From contig CAAGKF010000020.1 in the NCBI GenBank assembly GCA_900770345.1, forward strand, positions 1 through 32,480: DNA of 32,480 nucleotides. The letters are read 5' to 3'. The translations under genes were made by a program, and so were the position numbers. Source of the DNA: Lachnospiraceae bacterium. GTDB taxonomy: Bacteria; Bacillota; Clostridia; Lachnospirales; Lachnospiraceae. How positions within the stretch are numbered: the first letter of the stretch is position 1; each line of letters begins with the position of its first letter. The notes under the pieces are model-generated. The model was not told where the DNA came from. It did no database searches and was given only the letters and a program-made list of their open reading frames with translations. Positions 22,290 through 30,158 of the stretch are shown here, one piece after another.

Positions 22290-23645
22290 TTATTTTTCCC
22301 ATACATCCGGCAGAGTCACCTGATCAGCCAGGAACAGGAGCGCCGTCAGATTGGGAAAGGCCATAAGTCCGTTCCAGATATCGGAGAGGAGCCAGACCAG
22401 CGCAAGCCGTGCCTGACTTCCCCAAAAAACAGAAATAAGAAACAGGGCCGGGTATATACAGACACAAAAAACTCTGCTGTCTCCTGTCATATACTGCGCT
22501 GCCTGTTTTCCCAGATAAAACCAGGCGATAACCGTAGCAAAGGCAAATACCACCATGGCTCCGCTGACCAGGTATTCTCCCGGCATTCCAAGGCAGCTTC
22601 CGAAGCACCAGGACGCCAGTGCCGCTCCCTGCCGGGATGTTTCAGAAAGCTCCGGCCCCGCGGTGCACAGGATCACCACCGCGGTCATGGTACACAGCAC
22701 TATCGTATCAAAGAACACCTCAAACATGGCCCACATTCCCTGTTCATGGGGCGTGGCGTCTTCTGCCGCCCCATGAAGAACAGCCAGCGTCCCCAGACCG
22801 GCCTCATTGGAAAATACACCTCTGGAAATTCCGTACCGCAGACTGCGGCTGATCCCATAACCCAGAATTCCGCCTGCTGCCGGCTCCGGGCGAAAGGCGG
22901 AAGAAAGCATAGCTGCCAGCGCCCCGGGCAGATGATCGAGCCTGCAGCAGATTATCAGAAGAGAAAAGAAAATATAGACGGCAGAAGCCGCGGGAATCAG
23001 CTTTTCCGCCGCGTTTCCGATACGGCTGGCGCCGCCCGCAATTACGGCAAATACCAGCATCGTAAAAAGGAATCCTCCGACAGGCATGGGCACTCTCCAG
23101 GTAAAATACAGCGTTTCCACAGCAGAATTGGCCTGGACCATGCTTCCCATCCCCATGGCACAGAGAAGGCAGAGAAAACTGTACAGGAGCGCCATCTCCT
23201 TTACTCCCAGCAATCTTTCCATATAGACAAAAGGCCCGCAGACATATTTCCCGTTTCCGTCACGGTACCGGCAGCCTATTCCCAGTACTGTCTCACTGTA
23301 AGCCGTTATCATACCGATAAAGGCCGATACCCACATCCAGAACAGAGCCCCCGGCCCTCCCGCCGTCAGGGCCGTAGCCACCCCCGCGATATTTCCGGTT
23401 CCTACCGTGGCGGCAAGGGCAGTGCAGACCGACTGAAACTGAGTCATAGAGGAACGCCGGGATGAAGCAGCGCGCCCCTGTTCCGTGCCGGACACAAGAC
23501 TTCCCGCTGTCCGCCTCCACCAGTACGGAAGACCTCTTATCTGAAAAAAACGACATTTGACAGACAAAAACAGTCCTGTTCCTAAAAATATTCCCAGAGT
23601 CCAGGGCCCCCAGACCATCCTGTGGATCTGCTCCAGAATTTTCAC
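22290..23645 (-). CDS. alsT: Sodium:alanine/glycine symporter (AGCS family)
   Basis: A secondary transporter of 451 aa that takes up alanine or glycine with sodium. It has the AGCS signature ALAATVGTGNIAGVATALTAGGPGALFWMWVSAFIGMITAYSETVLG, then YRDGNGKYVCGPFVYMER, SNEAGLGTLAVLHGAAEDATPHEQGMWAMFEVFFDTIVLCTMTAVVIL, and about 10-11 membrane segments. I chose the GTG at 23645 because the protein then begins (M)KILEQIHRMVWGPW, as the family does, and GGGAG lies nine bases upstream. The open frame to the GTG at 23672 adds an unlikely MKSNWECAV. Single gene, convergent with putP and divergent from the phospholipase-like gene. Confidence 0.92.
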   Translation of the reverse strand: MKILEQIHRMVWGPWTLGIFLGTGLFLSVKCRFFQIRGLPYWWRRTAGSLVSGTEQGRAASSRRSSMTQFQSVCTALAATVGTGNIAGVATALTAGGPGALFWMWVSAFIGMITAYSETVLGIGCRYRDGNGKYVCGPFVYMERLLGVKEMALLYSFLCLLCAMGMGSMVQANSAVETLYFTWRVPMPVGGFLFTMLVFAVIAGGASRIGNAAEKLIPAASAVYIFFSLLIICCRLDHLPGALAAMLSSAFRPEPAAGGILGYGISRSLRYGISRGVFSNEAGLGTLAVLHGAAEDATPHEQGMWAMFEVFFDTIVLCTMTAVVILCTAGPELSETSRQGAALASWCFGSCLGMPGEYLVSGAMVVFAFATVIAWFYLGKQAAQYMTGDSRVFCVCIYPALFLISVFWGSQARLALVWLLSDIWNGLMAFPNLTALLFLADQVTLPDVWEK

Positions 23646-23736
23646 GACCGCACACTCCCAATTGCTTTTCACTATCTGTCTTATTCCCGGAGCGCACCGG
23701 GTATGACACTTTTCAGCGATTGTCCGCCTTCTTTTC

Positions 23737-23765
23737 TCGCAATTCTGTAAGAAATATGCTAAAAT
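23737..23765 (+). promoter_or_regulatory. Extended -10 promoter of the phospholipase-like gene
   Basis: TGCTAAAAT (23757-23765) is an extended -10 element. The -35 region TCGCAA, 17 bases upstream of the TAAAAT hexamer, is weak. Start expected about 65 bases before the ATG. Confidence 0.45.
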
Positions 23766-23836
23766 AAATTACAGCAGTTCGGAACGGCAGGAATCTGTCG
23801 TCCGTCGCCAACACTCACAGGAAAAGAGGTCTGCCT

Positions 23837-24823
23837 ATGCCAGGATTTACTACACATTACATTTTAGGCATGAAGGCATATAATGATATGCCGCAGAACA
23901 ATTTGAAATTTATTATTGCAAAATACCGGTGGCTGTACCAGCTGGGACTTCAGGGGCCGGATATGTTTTTCTATAACCTGCCTATTCTGCGTCACAGAGA
24001 CCACCGCAACGTCGGCTCTTATATGCACGAGCATCATGTCAACCATTTTTTCCGGTGCTGCTTTTCCCAGCTGTCCCGGATCAATTCCAGACAGCAGCGT
24101 GAAGAAGGACTTGCCTTTATGTGCGGCTTTCTCTGCCATTACATCGGAGATTCCATCTGCCATCCCTATGTGTATGGCCGGATCAAATATGATATCCAGC
24201 ATCCGGGGCCCTATTACCACGGCCTTCATGCCAAGCTGGAAAATGATATTGACGCTCTGCTGCTGAAAAAATACAAAAATAAAAAGCCTTCCCAGTTCAA
24301 CCAGGCGGCTACCATATGCCTGAACGGCATGGAAACTCAGTTTATCTCCCGTTTCCTGTCTGACTGCATCAACGAAGCTTTTTATCCGCTGAGCTATAAA
24401 AATCACTATCAGGTGACAGCTGCCATGATTCACCGCTCTATCCTGGCTCTGCGTTTCGGCTGCCGAACCCTTTCGGATCCCACCAGCAAGAAAAAGGACA
24501 GAATCGAATTTTTTGAGTCCCTTTTCCTGAAAACTCCGGTGGCATCCAGCAAGCTGGTCACCGATACTGTGGAGGATCCGGCCTGGAGCCTGAACTTAAA
24601 GCATGAAACCTGGTGCAATCCCTGGAATAAAAGCATTGCCTCCCAGGCTTCCTTCCCGGATCTGTTCCGCCAGTCTCTCGGAAAGCTTGACACTGTATTT
24701 TACCTGATCAACGCCATGCTGGATTCCGGTCAGCCCTTTAAACCGGCTATTCTGGAGGGACTGCTGTCAGAGCTCGGCAACTATTCCTATCACAGCGGAC
24801 TTCCCTGCAATGATCCGGAGTAA
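23837..24823 (+). CDS. Zinc-dependent phospholipase C family protein
   Basis: A 328-aa protein with the zinc-dependent phospholipase C/S1-P1 fold type seen in many Firmicutes. The metal-binding His and Asp residues appear in order: MPGFTTHYILG (His7), LQGPDMFFY, a His-rich MHEHHVNHFF, then FLCHYIGDSICHPYVYGRI, with YHGLHAKLENDIDALLLKKY after it. The last third (from about residue 200) is less conserved. There is no signal peptide, so it acts in the cytoplasm or its family name overstates its role. Single gene with its own promoter and a terminator at 24848-24873. Substrate unknown. Confidence 0.85.
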   Translation: MPGFTTHYILGMKAYNDMPQNNLKFIIAKYRWLYQLGLQGPDMFFYNLPILRHRDHRNVGSYMHEHHVNHFFRCCFSQLSRINSRQQREEGLAFMCGFLCHYIGDSICHPYVYGRIKYDIQHPGPYYHGLHAKLENDIDALLLKKYKNKKPSQFNQAATICLNGMETQFISRFLSDCINEAFYPLSYKNHYQVTAAMIHRSILALRFGCRTLSDPTSKKKDRIEFFESLFLKTPVASSKLVTDTVEDPAWSLNLKHETWCNPWNKSIASQASFPDLFRQSLGKLDTVFYLINAMLDSGQPFKPAILEGLLSELGNYSYHSGLPCNDPE

Positions 24824-24847
24824 TCACACAGCTTCATATCGCAAAAA

Positions 24848-24873
24848 TTGCCGGCAGTAAATCCTGCCGGCAA
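24848..24873. terminator. Bidirectional terminator between the phospholipase-like and MBL-fold genes
   Basis: TTGCCGGCAG (24848-24857) pairs perfectly with CTGCCGGCAA (24864-24873); A and T runs flank it on both sides. Confidence 0.85.
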
Positions 24874-24888
24874 AAATTTTTCGTATTC

Positions 24889-26073
24889 TTATTCGATCAC
24901 CTGATCTCCGTCCTTGGTGCAGTAATAGGTCTTTACCCCAAGGCGTACCATCCAGTTCTTTGTCTCCTGAGTCAGCCAGGAACCGCTGCCCGGACCTGCG
25001 CCGCTGTCATTGTCCCAAAGCCACTGCGGAGTGGGCCACAGACAGATACTGGGTCTCAAAGCCTTATAAACCTCATAGGTCACACCGTTCTGTCCGTGAT
25101 GGGCCATCTGTACAATACTGCATTTTAAAGCGCCCAGATCATGGTCATTCATCAGCATCTCACCGCCGGCTCTGGCCAGATCTCCCAGAAATACTACATT
25201 GGTGCCGTTTAAGGATACAAGATAGGCAACACTGCTGTTATTGACAAAATCGCTGTTGGTCTTATATGCCTGATTCAGGACCTGAATCCTGGCCGGACCG
25301 GCCTCAATAACCTGGCCGGATACAATATCGCCGTGAAGGATCTGAGGCGATACCCTGGCAAAGGCTCCCTTCAGATAAGCTACCATATCCGCCACGCTGG
25401 AATCTTTCTCCCTGTACCAGCTGTCCTCCAGGAAGGAATAATAGATCCCGTCGATCGTGATCTCGCTGCTGTGATTATAAAGGATTTCTGCCAGCGCTCC
25501 CACATGATCCGAATCAGGATGAGTAAGCAGCCACGCAGCCACATGACCGCCCTTCTGCTTGATCTGATTCAAAACATAATCCGCATTTTCTCTCCAGCCG
25601 CCATCCACTACGATCAGTCCGCCGGCTCCGTTCTCAATGATTACCGCCAGCTGCTGAGCCTCCGTATCATGGTTCGCAAGCATCGTAAGGCGGCCCGGAC
25701 CAAACAGGGAAGAAGAATCCGTCACCGGAGTCGTAACTTCTCCGAAGGCTGCCGTCACAGCAGCAGAAGAAGCTGTCTGACCCGACGCAGCAGACTCCTG
25801 CGCTGCCTGATCGGACACCGCGGATGCCTGCGCCGCCTGATCGGACATCTGGGCCTGCTGCTCAGGCGCCTGAGCCGCCTCTGCAGCTTTCTGTGTCTCC
25901 TCTGCCACTACGATAACTCCCGGAGAGGTCAGATTCTGCGTCTGCTCTTTTAAAGGATCCGAAGACGGCATGGCAAAGCTGTCCGTCTGTCCGCCGGCCC
26001 CCGTCAGCATCAATGCAGCAGCTGTCAGCAGGCATGCAGCCATCTTTTTACAATATCTGTCCAATCTATTCAT
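24889..26073 (-). CDS. Secreted MBL-fold hydrolase, ComEC C-terminal-like
   Basis: A 394-aa exported protein. An N-terminal signal peptide (about 1-34, MAACLLTAAALMLTGAGG) is followed by a low-complexity linker (60-120) rich in Ala, Gln and Ser with imperfect SDQAAQ.SA repeats. The metallo-beta-lactamase domain comes next. Metal-binding motifs are LLTHPDSDHVGAL (His185 to His190, the HxDxDH form of ComEC/Rec2 proteins), VVFLGDLARAGGE and QMAHHGQNG. ComEC-type MBL domains degrade one DNA strand during uptake, but this protein lacks the ComEC membrane channel. The target could be nucleic acid or another phosphodiester. A small lipoprotein gene lies upstream on the same strand. Confidence 0.85.
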   Translation of the reverse strand: MNRLDRYCKKMAACLLTAAALMLTGAGGQTDSFAMPSSDPLKEQTQNLTSPGVIVVAEETQKAAEAAQAPEQQAQMSDQAAQASAVSDQAAQESAASGQTASSAAVTAAFGEVTTPVTDSSSLFGPGRLTMLANHDTEAQQLAVIIENGAGGLIVVDGGWRENADYVLNQIKQKGGHVAAWLLTHPDSDHVGALAEILYNHSSEITIDGIYYSFLEDSWYREKDSSVADMVAYLKGAFARVSPQILHGDIVSGQVIEAGPARIQVLNQAYKTNSDFVNNSSVAYLVSLNGTNVVFLGDLARAGGEMLMNDHDLGALKCSIVQMAHHGQNGVTYEVYKALRPSICLWPTPQWLWDNDSGAGPGSGSWLTQETKNWMVRLGVKTYYCTKDGDQVIE

Positions 26074-26134
26074 AGCCTGTAGTCTCCCTCACCTGTTCTG
26101 TTTATTTGCAATTGTTATGTCTGTTTTACGCTGA

Positions 26135-26674
26135 TTAATACTGAAGCGCTCTCTGCTCTCCCGCTTTTATGGTATCAATTAAAATATAAGCGCTCTCGTC
26201 ATTCTCCTTATCATACGGGAACACCTTTACACATACGTCATTTTCATCGAAAAAGCTTCCGTAATACGTGGAATCCGCATCCTCCACATCCGGAGCTTCA
26301 TAATAGAAACTCTGCATGGAAACGGACTCACCAATGATCTTCAGAACAGCCTCGCCATAAACAGCCGCAATATCCTCTGTGGTTTTGCGGCTTACCGGCA
26401 GAAGAACTGTCAAAAGCTTTTTGCCCTGATCATATCTTACATCCAGATCCATTACATAATCGGCAAACTCTCCGTAAGGCTCCAGGAACTGATCGCGCAG
26501 ATCCTCTCTTACCTCTGTCCAGTCGATCTTGATATCTTTGCTGACTTCCACATCCGGACGTCCGTCCCCCGCTACCGTACCGCTGGTAGGAGATACAATA
26601 TTACTCTGGGTACATCCGCACAAAATTGCTGCGGAAGCCATAACGATCAGCATTAATTTCCTGCAATTTAACAT
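26135..26674 (-). CDS. Lipoprotein of unknown function
   Basis: A 179-aa protein I do not recognise. The signal peptide MLNCRKLMLIVMASAAILCGC ends in the lipobox ILCGC (Cys21), so it is anchored outside the membrane. The mature region is acidic, with several aromatic residues (FLEPYGEFADYVMDLDVRYDQGKKLLTVLLPV..., YYEAPDVEDADSTYYGSFFDENDVCVKVFPYDKE). It ends with YILIDTIKAGEQRALQY. I chose the ATG at 26674 because GGAGG lies eight bases before it; the longer frame to 26695 includes that site. A TATAAT -10 is present at 26703-26708. It is divergent from the BCCT gene and 61 bases upstream of the MBL-fold gene, a possible two-gene operon. Confidence 0.75.
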   Translation of the reverse strand: MLNCRKLMLIVMASAAILCGCTQSNIVSPTSGTVAGDGRPDVEVSKDIKIDWTEVREDLRDQFLEPYGEFADYVMDLDVRYDQGKKLLTVLLPVSRKTTEDIAAVYGEAVLKIIGESVSMQSFYYEAPDVEDADSTYYGSFFDENDVCVKVFPYDKENDESAYILIDTIKAGEQRALQY

Positions 26675-26790
26675 GCTAAAAACCTCCTTTTTCAACGGTA
26701 TTATTATAACGAAGTTTCCCGCAATTTAACAGCCCTTTTTTTCTTACAAAATTGTTACAGTCTCTGCGGTCCGTCTTTTCGATTTTCTTC

Positions 26791-26853
26791 TTGCCTTTTT
26801 ATGATTTTAGTGCTAATATGTTCAATATAAAAAATATTTTTATTTTTTTGAAC
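26791..26853 (+). promoter_or_regulatory. BCCT gene promoter and leader inverted repeat
   Basis: -35 TTGCCT (26791-26796), a 17-base spacer and an extended -10 TGCTAATAT (TAATAT at 26814-26819). Immediately after, GTTCAA (26820-26825) is mirrored by TTGAAC (26848-26853), with A-rich and T-rich inner arms that can pair imperfectly around the transcript start. Confidence 0.6.
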
Positions 26854-26884
26854 AAATTATTCGTATTTATAGGAGGAATTATTC

Positions 26885-28414
26885 ATGAAAAAAATTCCGT
26901 CTGAAGACGTATCCCTAAAAAATAAGCTGGACTGGATCACCACCCTTGTACCCTTTATCTGTATCCTGGTTCTGTGCTTTCTGTTCATGAAATTCCCGGA
27001 GAGCTCCGGAAATATTATCGGCTCCATCCGCTTTTTCCTGGGAGACCGGCTGGGCAGCTATTATCTGATCATGGGGCTGGCATCCCTGATCTGTTCCTTT
27101 TACATGGCATTTTCCCGCTACGGAAACATTAAGCTGGGCGATATGGAAAAGCCCCAGTATTCCGCTTTTCAATGGGGATCCATGATGTTCACCGCAGGAC
27201 TGGCTGCCGACATCCTTTTCTATTCTCTGTGCGAATGGATGCTGTATGCGGGAGAACCTCATATCGCAGAACTGGGGTCCATTCAGGACTGGGCCTCCAC
27301 TTATCCGCTGTTCCACTGGGGCCCCATTGCCTGGAGCTTCTACATCATTCTGGCAGTAGCCTTCGGCTTCATGATCCATGTGCGCCGCCGCAGCAAACAG
27401 AAATACTCCGAAGCCTGCAGAGCCCTGCTGGGCAAACGGGTCGACGGCATCTGGGGAAGACTGATCGATCTGACTGCCGTATTCGCACTGCTGGCAGGAA
27501 CAGCAACTACCTTTTCTCTGGCTACCCCCCTGCTGTCCATGGCCATCAGCCGTGTATTCGGCCTGGCGGAAAGCAGCCTGCTGACCATCGCCATTCTGGT
27601 GATCATCTGCATCGTCTATACTCTGGCCGTTTATTTCGGCATGCAGGGCGTTGCAAGGCTGGCCGCGTCCTGTGTATACCTGTTTTTTATCCTTCTGGCA
27701 TACTTTCTGTTCTGCGGCGGCGAAACCCGCTATATTGTGGAAACCGGCATTACAGCCATCGGAAATATGACCCAGAATTTTATCGGTCTGGCTACCTGGA
27801 CCGATGCTCTGCGCACCTCTTCCTTTCCGCAGAACTGGACCATTTTTTACTGGGCATACTGGATGGTATGGTGTGTGGCAACACCGTTCTTTATCGGTAC
27901 CATCAGCAAAGGCCGCACCGTACGCCAGACAGTGCTCGGCGGCTATTTCTTCGGTCTGGCCGGCACCTTCACTTCCTTTATTATTCTGGGCAACTACGGA
28001 CTTGGACTGCAGATGAAAGGGAAGCTGGATCTGATGAGAATTTACAATGACACCCAGGATCTGTATCAGGCGATCATCGCTGTCTTCGATACTCTTCCCC
28101 TTGCAAAAGCGGGACTGATCCTTCTGGCTCTGACCATGATCACCTTTTATGCCACCTCCTTTGACGCACTGACCATGGTAGCCAGCTCCTATTCCTACAA
28201 ATCCCTGGAATCGGAAGAGGAACCGGACCGACGGGTAAAGCTGTTCTGGGCCATCCTGCTGATGCTGCTGCCCATCGCCCTGATCTTTTCCGAAAATTCC
28301 ATGGCCAACCTGCAGAGCGTTTCCATCATCGCAGCTTTCCCCATAGGAATCATCATCACCATGATTATTGTAAGCTTCTTTAAGGACGCAGGACATTATC
28401 TGGATGAAGAGTAA
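26885..28414 (+). CDS. BCCT family transporter (betaine/carnitine/choline)
   Basis: A 509-aa membrane carrier of the betaine/carnitine/choline family, with about 12 predicted membrane helices. The family signature is at about residues 317-345: WTIFYWAYWMVWCVATPFFIGTISKGRTVRQTVLGGYFF, which holds the Trp residues that line the quaternary amine site. Earlier landmarks are MFTAGLAADILFYSLCEWMLY and FHWGPIAWSFYIILAVAFGF. The C-terminal tail is short (FFKDAGHYLDEE), without the long regulatory tail of osmosensing members such as BetP, so a role in nutrient uptake or exchange is more likely than osmotic control. AGGAGG precedes the ATG. Which amine it carries is unknown. Confidence 0.92.
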   Translation: MKKIPSEDVSLKNKLDWITTLVPFICILVLCFLFMKFPESSGNIIGSIRFFLGDRLGSYYLIMGLASLICSFYMAFSRYGNIKLGDMEKPQYSAFQWGSMMFTAGLAADILFYSLCEWMLYAGEPHIAELGSIQDWASTYPLFHWGPIAWSFYIILAVAFGFMIHVRRRSKQKYSEACRALLGKRVDGIWGRLIDLTAVFALLAGTATTFSLATPLLSMAISRVFGLAESSLLTIAILVIICIVYTLAVYFGMQGVARLAASCVYLFFILLAYFLFCGGETRYIVETGITAIGNMTQNFIGLATWTDALRTSSFPQNWTIFYWAYWMVWCVATPFFIGTISKGRTVRQTVLGGYFFGLAGTFTSFIILGNYGLGLQMKGKLDLMRIYNDTQDLYQAIIAVFDTLPLAKAGLILLALTMITFYATSFDALTMVASSYSYKSLESEEEPDRRVKLFWAILLMLLPIALIFSENSMANLQSVSIIAAFPIGIIITMIIVSFFKDAGHYLDEE

Positions 28415-28449
28415 AAAAACGAGGGTCAGATCACTCTGCCCTCGTTTTT
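28415..28449. terminator. Terminator after the BCCT gene
   Basis: An inverted repeat of ACGAGGGTCAGA and TCTGCCCTCGT with one bulge, bounded by A and T runs, begins immediately after the TAA. It can serve both the BCCT gene and the convergent HPr-like gene. Confidence 0.85.
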
Positions 28450-28490
28450 AATTGAATAGTCTCACATAAATGATATGTATGTGTGTATCC

Positions 28491-28739
28491 TCAGCTGTCC
28501 TGCAACAGAATCTTCTTAATGCGGTTCTCCGCATCCGATTCATCGCTTCCTTTAAAGTAGAACGTTAAAAATCCCCGCATTTCCAGATTTTTAACTTCAT
28601 CATACCGCTTCATATTTGCCGCAATTCTTTCATTTGCAACATAAATGTCGCAGTCAAACAAATTTGCCGTCTGTATGAGATAAGAAATCGGGATTGGCCG
28701 AAAAGCCTTCTCCCTGCTGTCAATCCGTCTGGTCAGCAT
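28491..28739 (-). CDS. HPr-like protein without the phosphorylation sites
   Basis: An 82-aa protein matching the HPr fold of the phosphotransferase system over most of its length (RPIPISYLIQTANLFDCDIYVANERI..., ending SDESDAENRIKKIL). Aligned by eye to Bacillus HPr, the catalytic His15 falls on Arg14, its partner Arg17 falls on Ile16, and no Ser lies at or next to the Ser46 position (local sequence MKRYDEVKNL). It therefore should not carry PTS phosphate or be controlled by HPr kinase. A GAGGTGG site precedes the ATG. It stands alone, convergent with the BCCT gene. A regulatory or binding role is possible; function unknown. Confidence 0.75.
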   Translation of the reverse strand: MLTRRIDSREKAFRPIPISYLIQTANLFDCDIYVANERIAANMKRYDEVKNLEMRGFLTFYFKGSDESDAENRIKKILLQDS

Positions 28740-28899
28740 AGAACCACCTCAATTCAAAAACCAGAACACAAAACTGTTACCACTCTCCTCTTTGGAAAAT
28801 TATGTATACTTCTCTATAAAATAGAATATCATTTTTTAATAACAAAATCAATAGTTATGTCCTGATTTTTGTAGGTTTTATACAAAATTAAATTTATGT

Positions 28900-30135
28900 C
28901 TACTCATCTGCTGACGAAACCTCAACACCTTTTACTGCCCAGCTGTAATCCTGCAGCGCCTGCTGAAGCGCCAGATCGGCACACCGGAAGCCGGCTTCTG
29001 CCTGGAGATAGGCCAATTCCAGCTGAAGATACTGGATCTGACTTACAGAGCCGTTCTGGCGCTGGATCTGAGCCGCGTTCCAGGCGATCTGGCCGCTCTG
29101 ATAAGCGGTGAGCGCTGAATCATAGGAAGCCTTCTTCTCCAGGATCGTATCGTACAGCGTCTGGATATTAGAACGCACTGTATCCTCACTGTATTCTACA
29201 TCACGAAGCTTGTTGGCTGTCACTGTCGTGTTCTTTGCCAGCTGCGCCGCCAGCTGGCTCATATTTCCGCCGGATCCGTGACGCAGACTGATCAGATTGT
29301 AATTATTTCCTACTGCCTTTTCCTTATCCGCTGCCACATCAATAGCCGCAATGGAATCTACATCCGCGGAAGGTACAGGTCCGATCTCCGGATTTCCGCC
29401 TGAACCCCAGCCGGTAAAGAGACACAGCGTCTTTTTCATCTGCTCCAGTCCCTGATCCAGACTGGCAAGCTGCTGACTGGAGGAAGAATAGCTGGCTGCC
29501 GCTGACATTACGTCACGATCCACCGCAAGTCCCTGAGCCTGCATGGTCTGCTGAAGACTTCTGGCCGTTTCCGCAAGCTCCACACCTTTGGCTGCCATCT
29601 GGCGCATGGCCATGGTCTGCTCATACGTGTTCATCAGCTTTTCCATATTATAAATAATTCCGTTTACACTTCTGTCAATGGAGCGTTTCTGGGAATCGTA
29701 AGAAGTAAAGCCTCTCTCCGTGGCATCCGCATAGCTTCTCAATGCTCTGGCATTGCTCCTCATGATCTTGGCAACGGCTGCCGCTGAAGTCTTTTCCTCC
29801 GCAGAGCCATCTCTTGCATCTGCCTTGATCTGTGCTGCCTCCTCCACCAGATCGCTGGCTGCCATACGGCTTTCCAGTGCTGCCTGGTAATTATCATTTT
29901 CCATACTGTCTATCATATCATATGCGGATTTGATGGGAGCGTAATAGTTTTTGATCAGATCCCCCAGCTCATCGTACTCCATATGATTATCCTGAAGCCT
30001 CTCCATAAAGGCATTGTATTCCCCGTCGGGAGAGGGTCCCGCGGCAAAGGCCGGCGTCACGCTGCTGCCCGCAAGAAGAACTGCCAGGCCCATGCTGCTG
30101 ATATATTTTAAATAATGATGTTTTTTTCCTGCCAT
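28900..30135 (-). CDS. Exported TolC-like protein (second of a tandem pair)
   Basis: A 411-aa protein with a signal peptide (MAGKKHHYLKYISSMGLAVLLAGSSVTPAFA). The mature part is almost all helix, Ala/Gln/Leu-rich, and in two halves. The C-terminal half has the outer-membrane-efflux-protein (TolC) signature QNGSVSQIQYLQLELAYLQAEAGFRCADLALQQALQDYSWAVKG; the first half has the equivalent LAVDRDVMSAAASYSSSSQQLASLDQGLEQMKKTLCLFTGW. Gram-positive cells lack the outer membrane that TolC spans, so its place and role are unclear; perhaps a wall-located periplasmic-tunnel-like or coiled-coil part of an export system. It follows its paralogue by 23 bases, both downstream of the TetR gene. Confidence 0.75.
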   Translation of the reverse strand: MAGKKHHYLKYISSMGLAVLLAGSSVTPAFAAGPSPDGEYNAFMERLQDNHMEYDELGDLIKNYYAPIKSAYDMIDSMENDNYQAALESRMAASDLVEEAAQIKADARDGSAEEKTSAAAVAKIMRSNARALRSYADATERGFTSYDSQKRSIDRSVNGIIYNMEKLMNTYEQTMAMRQMAAKGVELAETARSLQQTMQAQGLAVDRDVMSAAASYSSSSQQLASLDQGLEQMKKTLCLFTGWGSGGNPEIGPVPSADVDSIAAIDVAADKEKAVGNNYNLISLRHGSGGNMSQLAAQLAKNTTVTANKLRDVEYSEDTVRSNIQTLYDTILEKKASYDSALTAYQSGQIAWNAAQIQRQNGSVSQIQYLQLELAYLQAEAGFRCADLALQQALQDYSWAVKGVEVSSADE

Positions 30136-30158
30136 ATCCGTATTCCCCGTTCCTCTGA

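Noticed and set aside
22266..23465. A 399-codon open frame antisense to alsT
   Set aside because: Low-complexity Arg/Ser/His-rich translation that begins within the terminator hairpin; alsT on the other strand has full family motifs.
26915..28396. A 493-codon open frame antisense to the BCCT gene
   Set aside because: The translation is rich in Gly, Gln, Asp and His with no domain pattern, no ribosome site and no hydrophobic core. It is a codon-bias shadow of the transporter.
13058..28414. Linking the sulfatase to the BCCT transporter as a choline-sulfate system
   Set aside because: The genes are over 12 kb apart with unrelated genes and terminators between them, and the sulfatase lacks a decisive choline-sulfatase signature that I can confirm by eye.
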